From CAWHMS01 sp963830495 (GTDB lineage: Bacteria; Actinomycetota; Actinomycetes; Propionibacteriales; Nocardioidaceae): DNA of 64,000 nucleotides. The notes below the pieces were generated by a model. It saw nothing but the letters and a program-made list of their open reading frames with translations. It was not told the origin of the DNA and searched no databases. The position numbers were made by a program, and so were the translations under genes. The stretch is taken from the NCBI GenBank assembly GCA_963830495.1, contig CAWHMS010000001.1, positions 806,001 to 870,000 on the forward strand, written 5' to 3'. Shown piece by piece: positions 36,951 through 46,212 of the stretch (within the stretch, counting starts at the first letter, position 1; the number at the start of each line of letters is the position of its first letter).

Positions 36951-38720
36951 TGCTCGACCCACATGTCCTTCCAGGTCGGCATGCCGAAGGTGACGTCGTT
37001 GTTGAACCCTTGCACCTTCGTGCCCCTGGCCATCACGACCGCGCTGTAACCAGTGGTGAACGTGGGGAAGTACTCCTCCGCGATCGTCCGGTCCAGGTCG
37101 TTCCAGGCCGCCGCCTGCTCCTCGAGCGGAAGCAGCTGCGACCTCGGCGATCCGGTCGTCGACTGCCTTCTCGCTGAAGATGGCGTAGTTCGACCCCGGG
37201 CCTTCCTTAGCCAGGTTGGTGGACTCGAACAGCGGCGGGATCCACGAGCTACCCGTCGGCCAGTCCTGGCACCAACCCGCCGTCCGCACGTTGAGCGGTG
37301 CGTCCGGGTCGGCACGCAACGTCGAGAACTCCTCGATCGTGGTGGCGTACGGCTTGGCCGTGAAGCCGGCGTCCTCCAGCGCCTGGGCGACGACGTCCTT
37401 CACGTCCACCGCGATCGGGTCGTCGTTGGTGAACGGCCAGGAGATCTCGTACTCGCCCGGCTTGTAGCCGGCATCTGCGAGCAGCTGCTTAGCCTTCTCC
37501 GGGTCGGTCGAGCCGAGCTCGTGGTCGGGCAGCGGATTGAAGTCCTCGCGGCCCGGGATACCCGGCGGCATGATGTTGCCACCGTAGATCCGGTTCACGC
37601 CGACGATGTTGCCCGCGGCCTCGTTGGCAGCGTCGTACGGGTAGGCGAACGCCAGCGCCTGGCGGACTTCCTTCTCCTTGATCTTGCGGTAGTCAGGCGC
37701 CCAGTAGAACGAGCACGGCTGGGAGCCGTTGACGATCCGGTCGGCCGCGGTGTCCTTCATCTGGAAGTACGTCGAGGCCTGGACGTCGTCGAACGTCATG
37801 GTCGTCTGGCCCTCGCCCGAGTCGGCCAGCATGATCTGGTCGATCTTGGCGGTCGGCGTGTCGAACTCCATCTCCCAGGTGTCGACGTAGGCACGGCGAC
37901 CAGGGTCAGTGTCAGGGTCCCACTCCGGGTTGCGCACCAGGGTCAGTGACTTCTCCGGGGTGTACTCGTCGAACATGTACGGTCCGGTCGACCACGGGTG
38001 CAGCCGGTACTTCGCCGGGTCGCTGTCCTTGCCGGGCGGAATCGGGCCCATGGCCGGGAAAGCACCCCAGAACGGCATGTCCGGGAACGGAACGGCCATC
38101 TTGATCGTGATGTCCTGGCCGTTGATCTCGATGCCCGCGTAGTCCTCACCAGACGTGTAGGGGCCCTCGTAGGTGTCACCGTCGAGGAAGTAGTCGTTGC
38201 TGTAGGCCGCGCCCTCGGGGAACGTCGTCCGGTCGAACGACCGCTTGATGCCGTAGGCGATGTCGTCGGGCGTGACTTCCTGGCCGTTCTCGTACCTGAC
38301 ACCCTCGCGGATGGTGAAGGTCCACTCGGTGAAGTCTTCGTTGGGACGGCCGAGGTCGGTGGCGATGTCCGGGACGAGGATCATGTCCCCGGACTCCTCG
38401 TCGTAGACGTACTGCGTCAACGACCGCGTCACCAGACCGCTCAGGATCGAGGCGGTGTTGATGTAGTAGGCCTCAGTCGGGTCCATCGAGTTCAGACCGT
38501 TGACCGACAGCACCTGGATCGTGCCGCCCTCCTGGGCGCCCTCGATCTCCGGCGCGGGAGCCTGCGCGTTCGGGTCCTTGCCCGAGCCGGCAGACTCGGT
38601 CTCGGCGAAGGTCTCCTCGCCGCTGTCGCCCGAGCCTCCGTCGCCGTCGTCGCCGCCACAGGCAGCGAGCGCCATCATGGCGACGGCGGTCACGGCAATG
38701 ATCGGTTTCTTCAACCGCAT
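36947..38720 (-). pseudogene. Peptide-type ABC transporter substrate-binding lipoprotein, one apparent frameshift
   Basis: This SBP_bac_5-type receptor has a lipoprotein signal (MRLKKPIIAVTAVAMMALAAC, Cys21), an acidic linker and the family body with VPDIATDLGRPNEDFTEWTF and TFTIREGVRYENGQEVTPDD. Near 37138-37146 the frame breaks: DDRIAEV continues in the +1 frame as LLPLEEQAAAWNDLDRTI and ends TWKDMWVEQ at 36947. Dropping one base in GAGGTCGCAGCTG would restore a normal 590-residue protein. If real, the C-terminal lobe would be replaced by about 60 unrelated residues. Sequencing error is likely. Confidence 0.85.
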
Positions 38721-38769
38721 TTCCTAACCCACCCTTTCATGGTTGGTTGTGCATCTCTCGGCGACAGGG

Positions 38770-39792
38770 TCACCGACGAGTCTTGGGATCGAAGGCGTCG
38801 CGTACGGCGTCGCCCAGCAGGTTGAGCGCCACGACCAGCACCATCACGGTGAGGACGGGCGCCCAGAGATAGATCGGGTAGAAGTCGTAGAGCGGGACCG
38901 CGTCGACGATGATGCGCCCCAGCGACGGCGTACCCGTGAGGCCGATACCAAGGAAGGAGAGCGTCGCCTCCGCCGCCACCAGACCCGGCAGCGTCAAGGA
39001 GAAGGAGACCACGATCGGGGCCACCATGTTGGGCAGCAGCTCCTTGAAGAGGATCCGCCGGGTCGGGACCCCGATGACCTGCGCCGACTGGATGTACTCC
39101 CGCTCCCGCAGGGAGAGCACCTCACCACGGATGATCCGGGCGAGATACATCCAGCCGAAGACGACCAGCACCGTCAGGAGCGCGATGATCTGGGCCCGGT
39201 TGAGGCCGCTCTCGTCGGAGGCGAAGCGCGCGGTGATGATGGGCGCCAGCGCGAGCGCTCCGAGCAGGAAGGGGAACGCCAGGAACAGGTCGATCATCAG
39301 CGAGATGAACTTGTCGAGGAAGCCGCGGGCGTAGCCGGCGATCAGACCCATGGTGACGCCGATGATCGTCGACAGCACGGTCGCAGTCAGCGCGATCAGG
39401 ATCGAGGTGCGGAGTCCGTAGAGCAGCCGGGCCAGGTTGTCGTAGCCGGTGCGCGGCGCGATGCCGAGCGGGTGCTCCCAGGTGAAGGAGTAGAACGGCG
39501 GCCCGACGATGCCGAAGCCGTTCTCGATGAATTCCGCGTTGGTCACCCCGGACGGGAACGGGCCCGGGTAGATGCCGAGCGCCGAGCAGATGACCGGTGC
39601 GAAGAGACCCGCGAGCACCAGGATGGCGATGACGACCGAGCAGAGGACCGCCACCTTGTCCTTGCGGAGCCGCTCGAAGGCGATGCGGGTCGGTGACCGG
39701 CCGGCGATCTCCTTGCCGGGTCCTTGAAGCGACTGCTCGGACTCCGGAGCTGGTTCTCCTTTGCCGAGCGACTCAAGGTCCGCAATGGTCAT
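38770..39792 (-). CDS. Oligopeptide/dipeptide ABC transporter permease (OppC-type)
   Basis: The 340-residue membrane protein has a cytoplasmic N terminus, a first helix (VAVLCSVVIAILVLAGLFAP), an external loop with HPLGIAPRTGYDNLARLLYG, and the permease core with the EAA-like loop LREREYIQSAQVIGVPTRRILFKELLP region, ending DAFDPKTRR as OppC/DppC proteins do. It is the first gene of the operon. The order OppC-receptor-OppB-OppD-OppF is uncommon; the receptor usually comes first. Confidence 0.92.
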   Translation of the reverse strand: MTIADLESLGKGEPAPESEQSLQGPGKEIAGRSPTRIAFERLRKDKVAVLCSVVIAILVLAGLFAPVICSALGIYPGPFPSGVTNAEFIENGFGIVGPPFYSFTWEHPLGIAPRTGYDNLARLLYGLRTSILIALTATVLSTIIGVTMGLIAGYARGFLDKFISLMIDLFLAFPFLLGALALAPIITARFASDESGLNRAQIIALLTVLVVFGWMYLARIIRGEVLSLREREYIQSAQVIGVPTRRILFKELLPNMVAPIVVSFSLTLPGLVAAEATLSFLGIGLTGTPSLGRIIVDAVPLYDFYPIYLWAPVLTVMVLVVALNLLGDAVRDAFDPKTRR

Positions 39793-40105
39793 GGGTACCT
39801 TTCCCTAGAGGCTTGGCTCTTGGTGCAGCCGGGGCGACTTTAGTGCACCGCCACTGACTGGTTAGGTCACGAGAGGTAACGATCTGGGAACACCCATCAC
39901 GGCTCCGGGCCACCCACCCTTGCCTTGTCGGCCGCCCAGGATTCGTCCGATGGCGCGCCGCCGTACCCACCGTCGCTGCTTCGGACGAATCCCGAGCAGC
40001 CCGTCTGCCCAGGATTCGTCCGAACTCGCGCGGGCTGCGCCAGCGTCGCGGCTCCGGACGAATCCTGGGGGGCTCACCGCGAGGGGTGCCCCCGGTCCGG
40101 AGGCG
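39793..40105. promoter_or_regulatory. 313-base aspS-oppC intergenic region
   Basis: No gene is supported. The oppC-proximal part (39793-39934) should hold the transporter promoter. A TAAAGT -10-like hexamer (minus strand, about 39837-39842) lies between the arms of an inverted repeat GGTGCA-N16-TGCACC (39822-39849), a candidate operator; no good -35 was found. The aspS-proximal part (39935-40069) is filled by four copies of a palindromic repeat described separately. Confidence 0.5.
39935..40069. repeat. Two tandem inverted-repeat units, 16-base arms CCCAGGATTCGTCCGA
   Basis: CCCAGGATTCGTCCGA occurs at 39935-39950 and 40008-40023. Its reverse complement follows each copy about 30 bases later: 39981-39993 (TCGGACGAATCCC, 12 of 13 matching) and 40055-40069 (CGGACGAATCCTGGG, 15 matching). 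The two units are about 73 bases apart and their loops share a GTCGC-GCT stretch. The structure resembles REP/BIME-like palindromic elements. Confidence 0.9.
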
Positions 40106-41880
40106 TCAGGCGGTGTCGTCGGGCCGAAGCGGATCCGGTCGGGCGTCGACGCCGGCCTCGCGGCGCTGCTCGGCCGTGATCGGCGCAGGTGCCGCCGTGA
40201 GCGGGTCGAAGCCGCCGCCTGTCTTCGGGAAGGCGATCACGTCGCGGATCGAGTCCGCGCCCGCCAGCAGCGCGCAGATGCGGTCCCAGCCGAAGGCGAT
40301 GCCGCCGTGCGGCGGGGCGCCGTAATGGAACGCGTCGAGCAGGAAGCCGAACTTCTCCTGCGCCTCCTCGTCGGAGAGCCCCATGACGGCGAAGACCCGC
40401 CGCTGGATGTCCTCCCGGTGGATACGGATCGACCCGCCGCCGATCTCGTTGCCGTTGCACACGATGTCGTAGGCATAGGCCAGCGCGCCGCCTGGATCGG
40501 AGTCGAAGGTGGGCAGCGATCCGGCGGTCGGCATCGTGAAGGCATGGTGTACGGCGGTCCAGGCGCCAGACCCGACCGCGACGTCGTCGGTGTCCGCGAC
40601 CGCCTCGAAGAGGGGCGCGTCGACCACCCAGACGAAGGACCACGCGTCCTCGTCGAGCAGCCCAGCCCTACGGCCGATCTCCAGCCGGGCAGCCCCGAGC
40701 AGCCCCCGCGACGTCTTCACCGGCCCGGCCGCGAAGAAGATGCAGTCTCCAGGCTTGGCGCCCACGTGGTCCGCCACGGTGGCGCGCTCCTGCTCGGAGA
40801 GGTTCTTGGCGACCGGACCCCCGAGCTCGCCGTCGTCGCCGACGAGCACGTAGGCGAGCCCCTTGGCGCCGCGCTGCCGGGCCCAGTCCTGCCAGGCGTC
40901 GAGCTGCTTGCGCGGCTGGTCTCCCCCGCCCGGCATGACCACGGCGCCGACGTACGGCGCCTGGAACACCCGGAAGGGAGTCTCGGCGAAGAACGTCGTG
41001 CAGTCGACCAGCTCCAGCCCCATCCGCAGATCGGGCTTGTCGGTGCCGAAGCGGGCCATCGCCTCGGCGTACGTCATCCGCGGGATCGGCGTGCTCACCT
41101 CGTGGCCGATCAGGCGCCACAGCGCGACGAGGATCCGCTCGCTGAGGGCGATGACGTCGTCCTGGTCGACGAAGCTCATCTCGACGTCGAGCTGGGTGAA
41201 CTCCGGCTGCCGGTCGGCGCGGAAGTCCTCGTCTCGGTAGCAGCGCGCGATCTGGTAGTAGCGCTCCAGGCCGGCCACCATGAGCAGCTGCTTGAAGAGC
41301 TGCGGGCTCTGCGGCAGGGCGTACCAGGTGCCGGGTCGCAGCCGGGCCGGCACCACGAAGTCGCGGGCCCCTTCGGGGGTCGAGCGGGTCAGCGTCGGCG
41401 TCTCCACCTCGATGAAGCCCTGGTCGGCGAGCACCTCACGCGCAGCCCGGTTGACCTCGCTGCGCAGCCGCAGCGCCGCTGCCGGCTCCTGCCGCCGCAG
41501 GTCGAGGTAGCGGTGCTTGAAGCGGACCTCCTCGCTGACCGGTGTGGTGTGGTGTTCCTCGACCGGGAAGGGCAGCGGGGCCGAGGAGCTGAGCACCTCC
41601 ACGTCCGAGGCGATCACCTCGATCTCACCCGACGGCAGGTTGGGGTTGGCGTTGCCCTCCGGCCGGGTCGCCACCTCACCGGTGACGCGCAGGCAGAACT
41701 CCGAGCGCAGTGGATGGGCGACGGCTTCGTCGCGGATCACGACCTGCGCGACTCCGCTCCCGTCGCGGAGGTCGATGAAGGCCACTCCGCCGTGGTCGCG
41801 GCGGCGGGCGACCCACCCCGCGAGGGTCACGGTCTCACCGACATCGGCCGCCCGGAGGCCACCGGCCTCGTGCGTTCGGA

Positions 41881-41884
<4 letters not shown>
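40106..41884 (-). CDS. aspS: Aspartyl-tRNA synthetase
   Basis: It charges tRNA-Asp (and in many actinobacteria also tRNA-Asn, being non-discriminating). The 592-residue protein has the N-terminal OB anticodon domain (GWVARRRDHGGVAFIDLRD), class II motif 2 (RCYRDEDFRADRQPEFTQLD), a GAD insert, and motif 3 with HGGIAFGWDRI near the C terminus. The GTG start overlaps the hisS stop (GTGA). No asnS is seen here, so the tRNA-Asn question stays open. Confidence 0.96.
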
Positions 41885-43250
<1,366 letters not shown>

Positions 43251-43254
<4 letters not shown>

Positions 43255-43949
43255 GGGCGGGGAGTGCCTTCGGGGATCAGGTCGGCCAGGAACGGGTTGG
43301 TGGCGCGCTCGCGGCCGATCGTGGTCTGGGGTCCGTGACCGGGGAGCACGACGATGGCGTCGTCCATGGGCAGGATCGTCCGGGCCAGGCTCCGCATCAT
43401 CGTCGGGTGGTCGCCTCCCGGAAGGTCGGTGCGCCCGATGCTGCCAGCGAAGAGCAGGTCACCGGAGAACAACACCTCAGGCACTTCCTCGGGACCGGCG
43501 TACGGCGTACGGAACGTGATCGACCCGGGGGTGTGACCGGGCGCGTGGTCGACCGTGAGCGAGAGCCCGGCAATGGTCAGGAGGTCGCCATCGGTCACCT
43601 CGGACACGGTGTCGGGCTCCCGGAAGGCGTAGTCGCCGCCGAGCAGCATCGCCGCCGACTCCGTCGAGATGCCCGCCATCGGGTCGGTCAGCAGGTGCCG
43701 GTCGTCGGGGTGGATGTAAGCGGCCGCGTCGTAGGCGCCGGCGACCGGCTGCACGCAGAACATGTGGTCGACATGGCCGTGCGTGACCAGGACGGCCGCC
43801 GGGCGGAGCCGATGCTCGCGCACCACCTCCGCCACGCCCGGGGAGGCGTCCATGCCTGGGTCGATGACGACGCACTCCTCCCCCGGAGCGGGGGCGACGA
43901 CGTAGCAATTGGTGGCCCAGGGGCCGGCCGGGAACGCAGCGATCAGCAC
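43251..43949 (-). CDS. Metallo-beta-lactamase-fold hydrolase (glyoxalase II-like)
   Basis: The 232-residue protein has the metal motif THGHVDH (about 56-62), downstream His in DHAPGHTPGS, Asp in LFSGDLLFAGSIGRTDLP and the last His in LPGHGPQT. It is close to the Rv2581c-type proteins that sit beside hisS in actinobacteria, annotated as glyoxalase II-like. The substrate is not established. ATG start; diverges from the plus-strand gene at 44092. Confidence 0.88.
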
Positions 43950-44018
43950 TCCGGAAGCCTATCGAGAGGCTCGGTGCCACCCCGACGCCACATATCGGTC
44001 ACGATCTCTAGCCCATGC

Positions 44019-44060
44019 GTGACCGGACCGATCCGCCTCCTAGACTGTCCAACCGGTTGG
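44019..44060 (+). promoter_or_regulatory. Candidate promoter and palindromic operator upstream of the PpiB-like gene
   Basis: GTGACC (44019-44024), a 16-base spacer and TAGACT (44041-44046) form a plausible sigma-A-type promoter. A perfect 12-base palindrome CCAACCGGTTGG (44049-44060) overlaps the expected transcription start, the right place for a repressor site. The gene's own GGAGG and GTG follow at 44082-44094. Confidence 0.45.
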
Positions 44061-44091
44061 GACGCCGTCGGGGCGGGACGCGGAGGTCTGT

Positions 44092-44451
44092 GTGGTAGCA
44101 AACAAGCGGCGTCGACGGGAGCTGGCGCGCGCCAAATGGCAGCGGCAGCAGGAGCGTCGGCAGGAGCACGTCCAGCGGACCCGCCGCATCCAGCTCGTCG
44201 TCGGCACGATCGTCGGCCTGGTCGCGGCGGCAGCCCTTGTCTGGGTGGTCGTCTGGGTCGTGCAGCAGGAGGACGAGCGCACGCCCTCCGAGGTGACCCC
44301 CACCGGCGACCGTCCGTCGTTCATCTCCCCGCCGCCGGAGACGGATACCCCGAGCAGCCCGAACCCGACGACACGCAGCTCAGGCACCGATGAGCCGCCC
44401 ACCACGACGGCGCCGAGCCGCACCGCCGGCACCGCCTCGATCTCGGAGTAG
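44092..44451 (+). CDS. Membrane-anchored PpiB-like N-terminal segment without cyclophilin domain
   Basis: The 119-residue protein has a very basic cytoplasmic N terminus (ANKRRRRELARAKWQRQQER), one transmembrane helix (IQLVVGTIVGLVAAAALVWVVVWVV, about 33-57), and a Pro/Ser/Thr-rich external tail. The basic-helix plus TM layout matches the N terminus of actinobacterial PpiB (Rv2582-type cyclophilins), which lies at this place between the glyoxalase-like and rel genes. The cyclophilin domain is missing and no remnant was seen. GTG follows GGAGG by 5 bases. It is either a truncated PpiB or an independent small protein. Confidence 0.7.
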   Translation: MVANKRRRRELARAKWQRQQERRQEHVQRTRRIQLVVGTIVGLVAAAALVWVVVWVVQQEDERTPSEVTPTGDRPSFISPPPETDTPSSPNPTTRSSGTDEPPTTTAPSRTAGTASISE

Positions 44452-44456
44452 CAACC

Positions 44457-45989
44457 ATGACCGAGCAGCAGGGACCGCCTCCCGACGTCGACCCGCGGAC
44501 GTCCGAGCCGACCGCACAGCCGGCAGCCGCCGAGGGTGACCAGACGCCCGCTGCGGCACCTGCCCCGGCGTCCGAACCCGCCGCGGGATCCACCGGGACA
44601 CCCTCACCTGAGCCTGAGGCCCCGCCGACGCCCCTGCCCCCGCCTGAACCCCCGCCCTCACCCGAGCCCGCTTCGACTCCCACGCCCCCGCCCTCGCGAG
44701 CTCCCATGCCCGGACCTGCACCGGGACCCGCCCGAGCGACCGAGCCGGCTGAGGATTCTGACGCCGAGCGGTTCGGACGGGTCGCGGCCGATGGCACCGT
44801 CTTCGTCCGCACCAGCTCCGGCGAGCGAGTCGTCGGGCAGTGGCCGCAAGGAGATCCGGCCGCCGCGCTCGCGTTCTACCGCAAGCGGTACGACGGGCTG
44901 GCGCTGGAGGTCGACCTGCTCGAGCAGCGCATCAAGGCCGGCAGCCTCTCCCCCGAGGACGCGAAGCAGACCGTCGCCAAGGTCCGCGCCACCGTCGTCG
45001 AGGCGCAGGCGGTCGGCGACCTGGACCAGCTCGCCGCACGGCTCGACGCGCTCACGCCGCTCATCGAGGAGCGTCGGCAGGCCCGCCGGGCCGAACGCGC
45101 GGCACGTACTGCGGAGGCGAAGACGGCGAAGGCGGAGATCGCCGACGAGGCCGAGCGCATCGCGCAGGGCAACGACTGGCGCGGCGGCGCCAACAAGCTG
45201 CGCGACCTGTTGACCCGGTGGAAGGCGCTGCCGCGGATCGACAAGGCGAGCGACGACGCGCTGTGGCACCGCTTCTCGTCCGCGCGTACGTCGTACACCC
45301 GTCGCCGCAAGCAGCACTTCGCCGACCTCAACGAGCAGCGCGATGCTGCCCGAGTGGTCAAGGAGAAGCTGGTCGTCGAGGCCGAGGCGCTCGCCGACTC
45401 GACCGACTGGGGCGCCACCGCCCGCGACTACCGAGACCTCATGCAGCAGTGGAAGGCGGCTGGTCCCGCGCCGAAGGAGGTCGATGACGCGCTCTGGCGC
45501 CGCTTCCGGGCGGCTCAGGACACCTTCTTCGGCGCCCGCGACGCGGCCAACGCCATGATCGACCAGGAGTACTCCGCCAACGCGGAGGTCAAGCGCGGCA
45601 TCCTCACTGAAGCCGAGGCACTGCTCCCGATCACGAACGCCCGGGCCACCCGCGAGGCTTTCCGAGGCCTGGCCGAGCGATGGGAGAAAGCCGGCAAGGT
45701 GCCGCGAAACGACATGAAGGAGCTCGAAGGCAGGTTCCGCAAGGTCGAGCAGGCGGTGCGAGGTGCTGAGGACGAGCAGTGGCGGCGCACCAATCCGGAG
45801 GCCCGCGCCCGGGCACAGGACACCGTGAGCCAGCTGGAGGCGGCGCTAGCCTCCCTGCAGGCCGATCTCGCCTCCGCCCAGCAGTCGGGCGACAGCCGAA
45901 GGGCAAGCCAGATCGAGTCCGACATCGCCGCCCGCACGATGTGGCTCGAAGGAGCGCGCAGCGCCCTCACCGACTTCTCCCCCGACTGA
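44457..45989 (+). CDS. DUF349 domain protein with proline-rich N terminus
   Basis: The 510-residue protein begins with about 100 residues very rich in Pro, Ala and Glu (TPLPPPEPPPSPEP), followed by a coiled coil and at least three DUF349 repeats, each with a W-x-(4-5)-L-x-x-x-W/R core: NDWRGGANKLRDLLTRWKAL, TDWGATARDYRDLMQQWKAA, and ARATREAFRGLAERWEKAGK. A second coiled coil ends it. DUF349 proteins are cytoplasmic and of unknown function; actinobacteria keep this gene next to rel. It starts 5 bases after the membrane-anchor gene. Confidence 0.9.
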   Translation: MTEQQGPPPDVDPRTSEPTAQPAAAEGDQTPAAAPAPASEPAAGSTGTPSPEPEAPPTPLPPPEPPPSPEPASTPTPPPSRAPMPGPAPGPARATEPAEDSDAERFGRVAADGTVFVRTSSGERVVGQWPQGDPAAALAFYRKRYDGLALEVDLLEQRIKAGSLSPEDAKQTVAKVRATVVEAQAVGDLDQLAARLDALTPLIEERRQARRAERAARTAEAKTAKAEIADEAERIAQGNDWRGGANKLRDLLTRWKALPRIDKASDDALWHRFSSARTSYTRRRKQHFADLNEQRDAARVVKEKLVVEAEALADSTDWGATARDYRDLMQQWKAAGPAPKEVDDALWRRFRAAQDTFFGARDAANAMIDQEYSANAEVKRGILTEAEALLPITNARATREAFRGLAERWEKAGKVPRNDMKELEGRFRKVEQAVRGAEDEQWRRTNPEARARAQDTVSQLEAALASLQADLASAQQSGDSRRASQIESDIAARTMWLEGARSALTDFSPD

Positions 45990-45996
45990 TCCCCCT

Positions 45997-46080
45997 CTCC
46001 CCGCCGAGGGGTCCCCTTTTCCCGCCGAGGGGTCCCCTTTCCCCCGCGAGAGGTCACCTTTCTCCGCCGGCGGCCAATGC
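45997..46080 (+). repeat. 21-base tandem repeats, forward block (GCCGAGGGGTCCCCT core)
   Basis: Three units of 21 bases (45997-46017, 46018-46038, 46039-46059) and a decayed fourth share TCCCCGCCGAGGGGTCCCCT. They fill the region right after the DUF349 stop, between convergent genes, so they may also act in transcription end; no clean U-tract hairpin was seen. Confidence 0.88.
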
Positions 46081-46102
46081 TTCACCGGCCAGATCAAGGA
46101 CC

Positions 46103-46212
46103 GACCCATGCTCGGCGAAGAAAACTGGCCCCTGATCGGGAAGAGCTGGCACCTCGGTGGGAACAGCTGGCCCCTCGGCGGGGAAAGCTGGCCCCTCGGC
46201 GAGAGGAGCTAC
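46103..46212 (-). repeat. 21-base tandem repeats, inverted block
   Basis: Units at 46124-46144, 46145-46165, 46166-46186 and 46187-46207, plus partial copies on both sides, read GCCGAGGGGCCAGCT then a TTCCC run on the minus strand, so they are an inverted relative of the block at 45997. The last partial copy runs into the 3' end of the rel gene (stop at 46209-46211). Confidence 0.88.
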
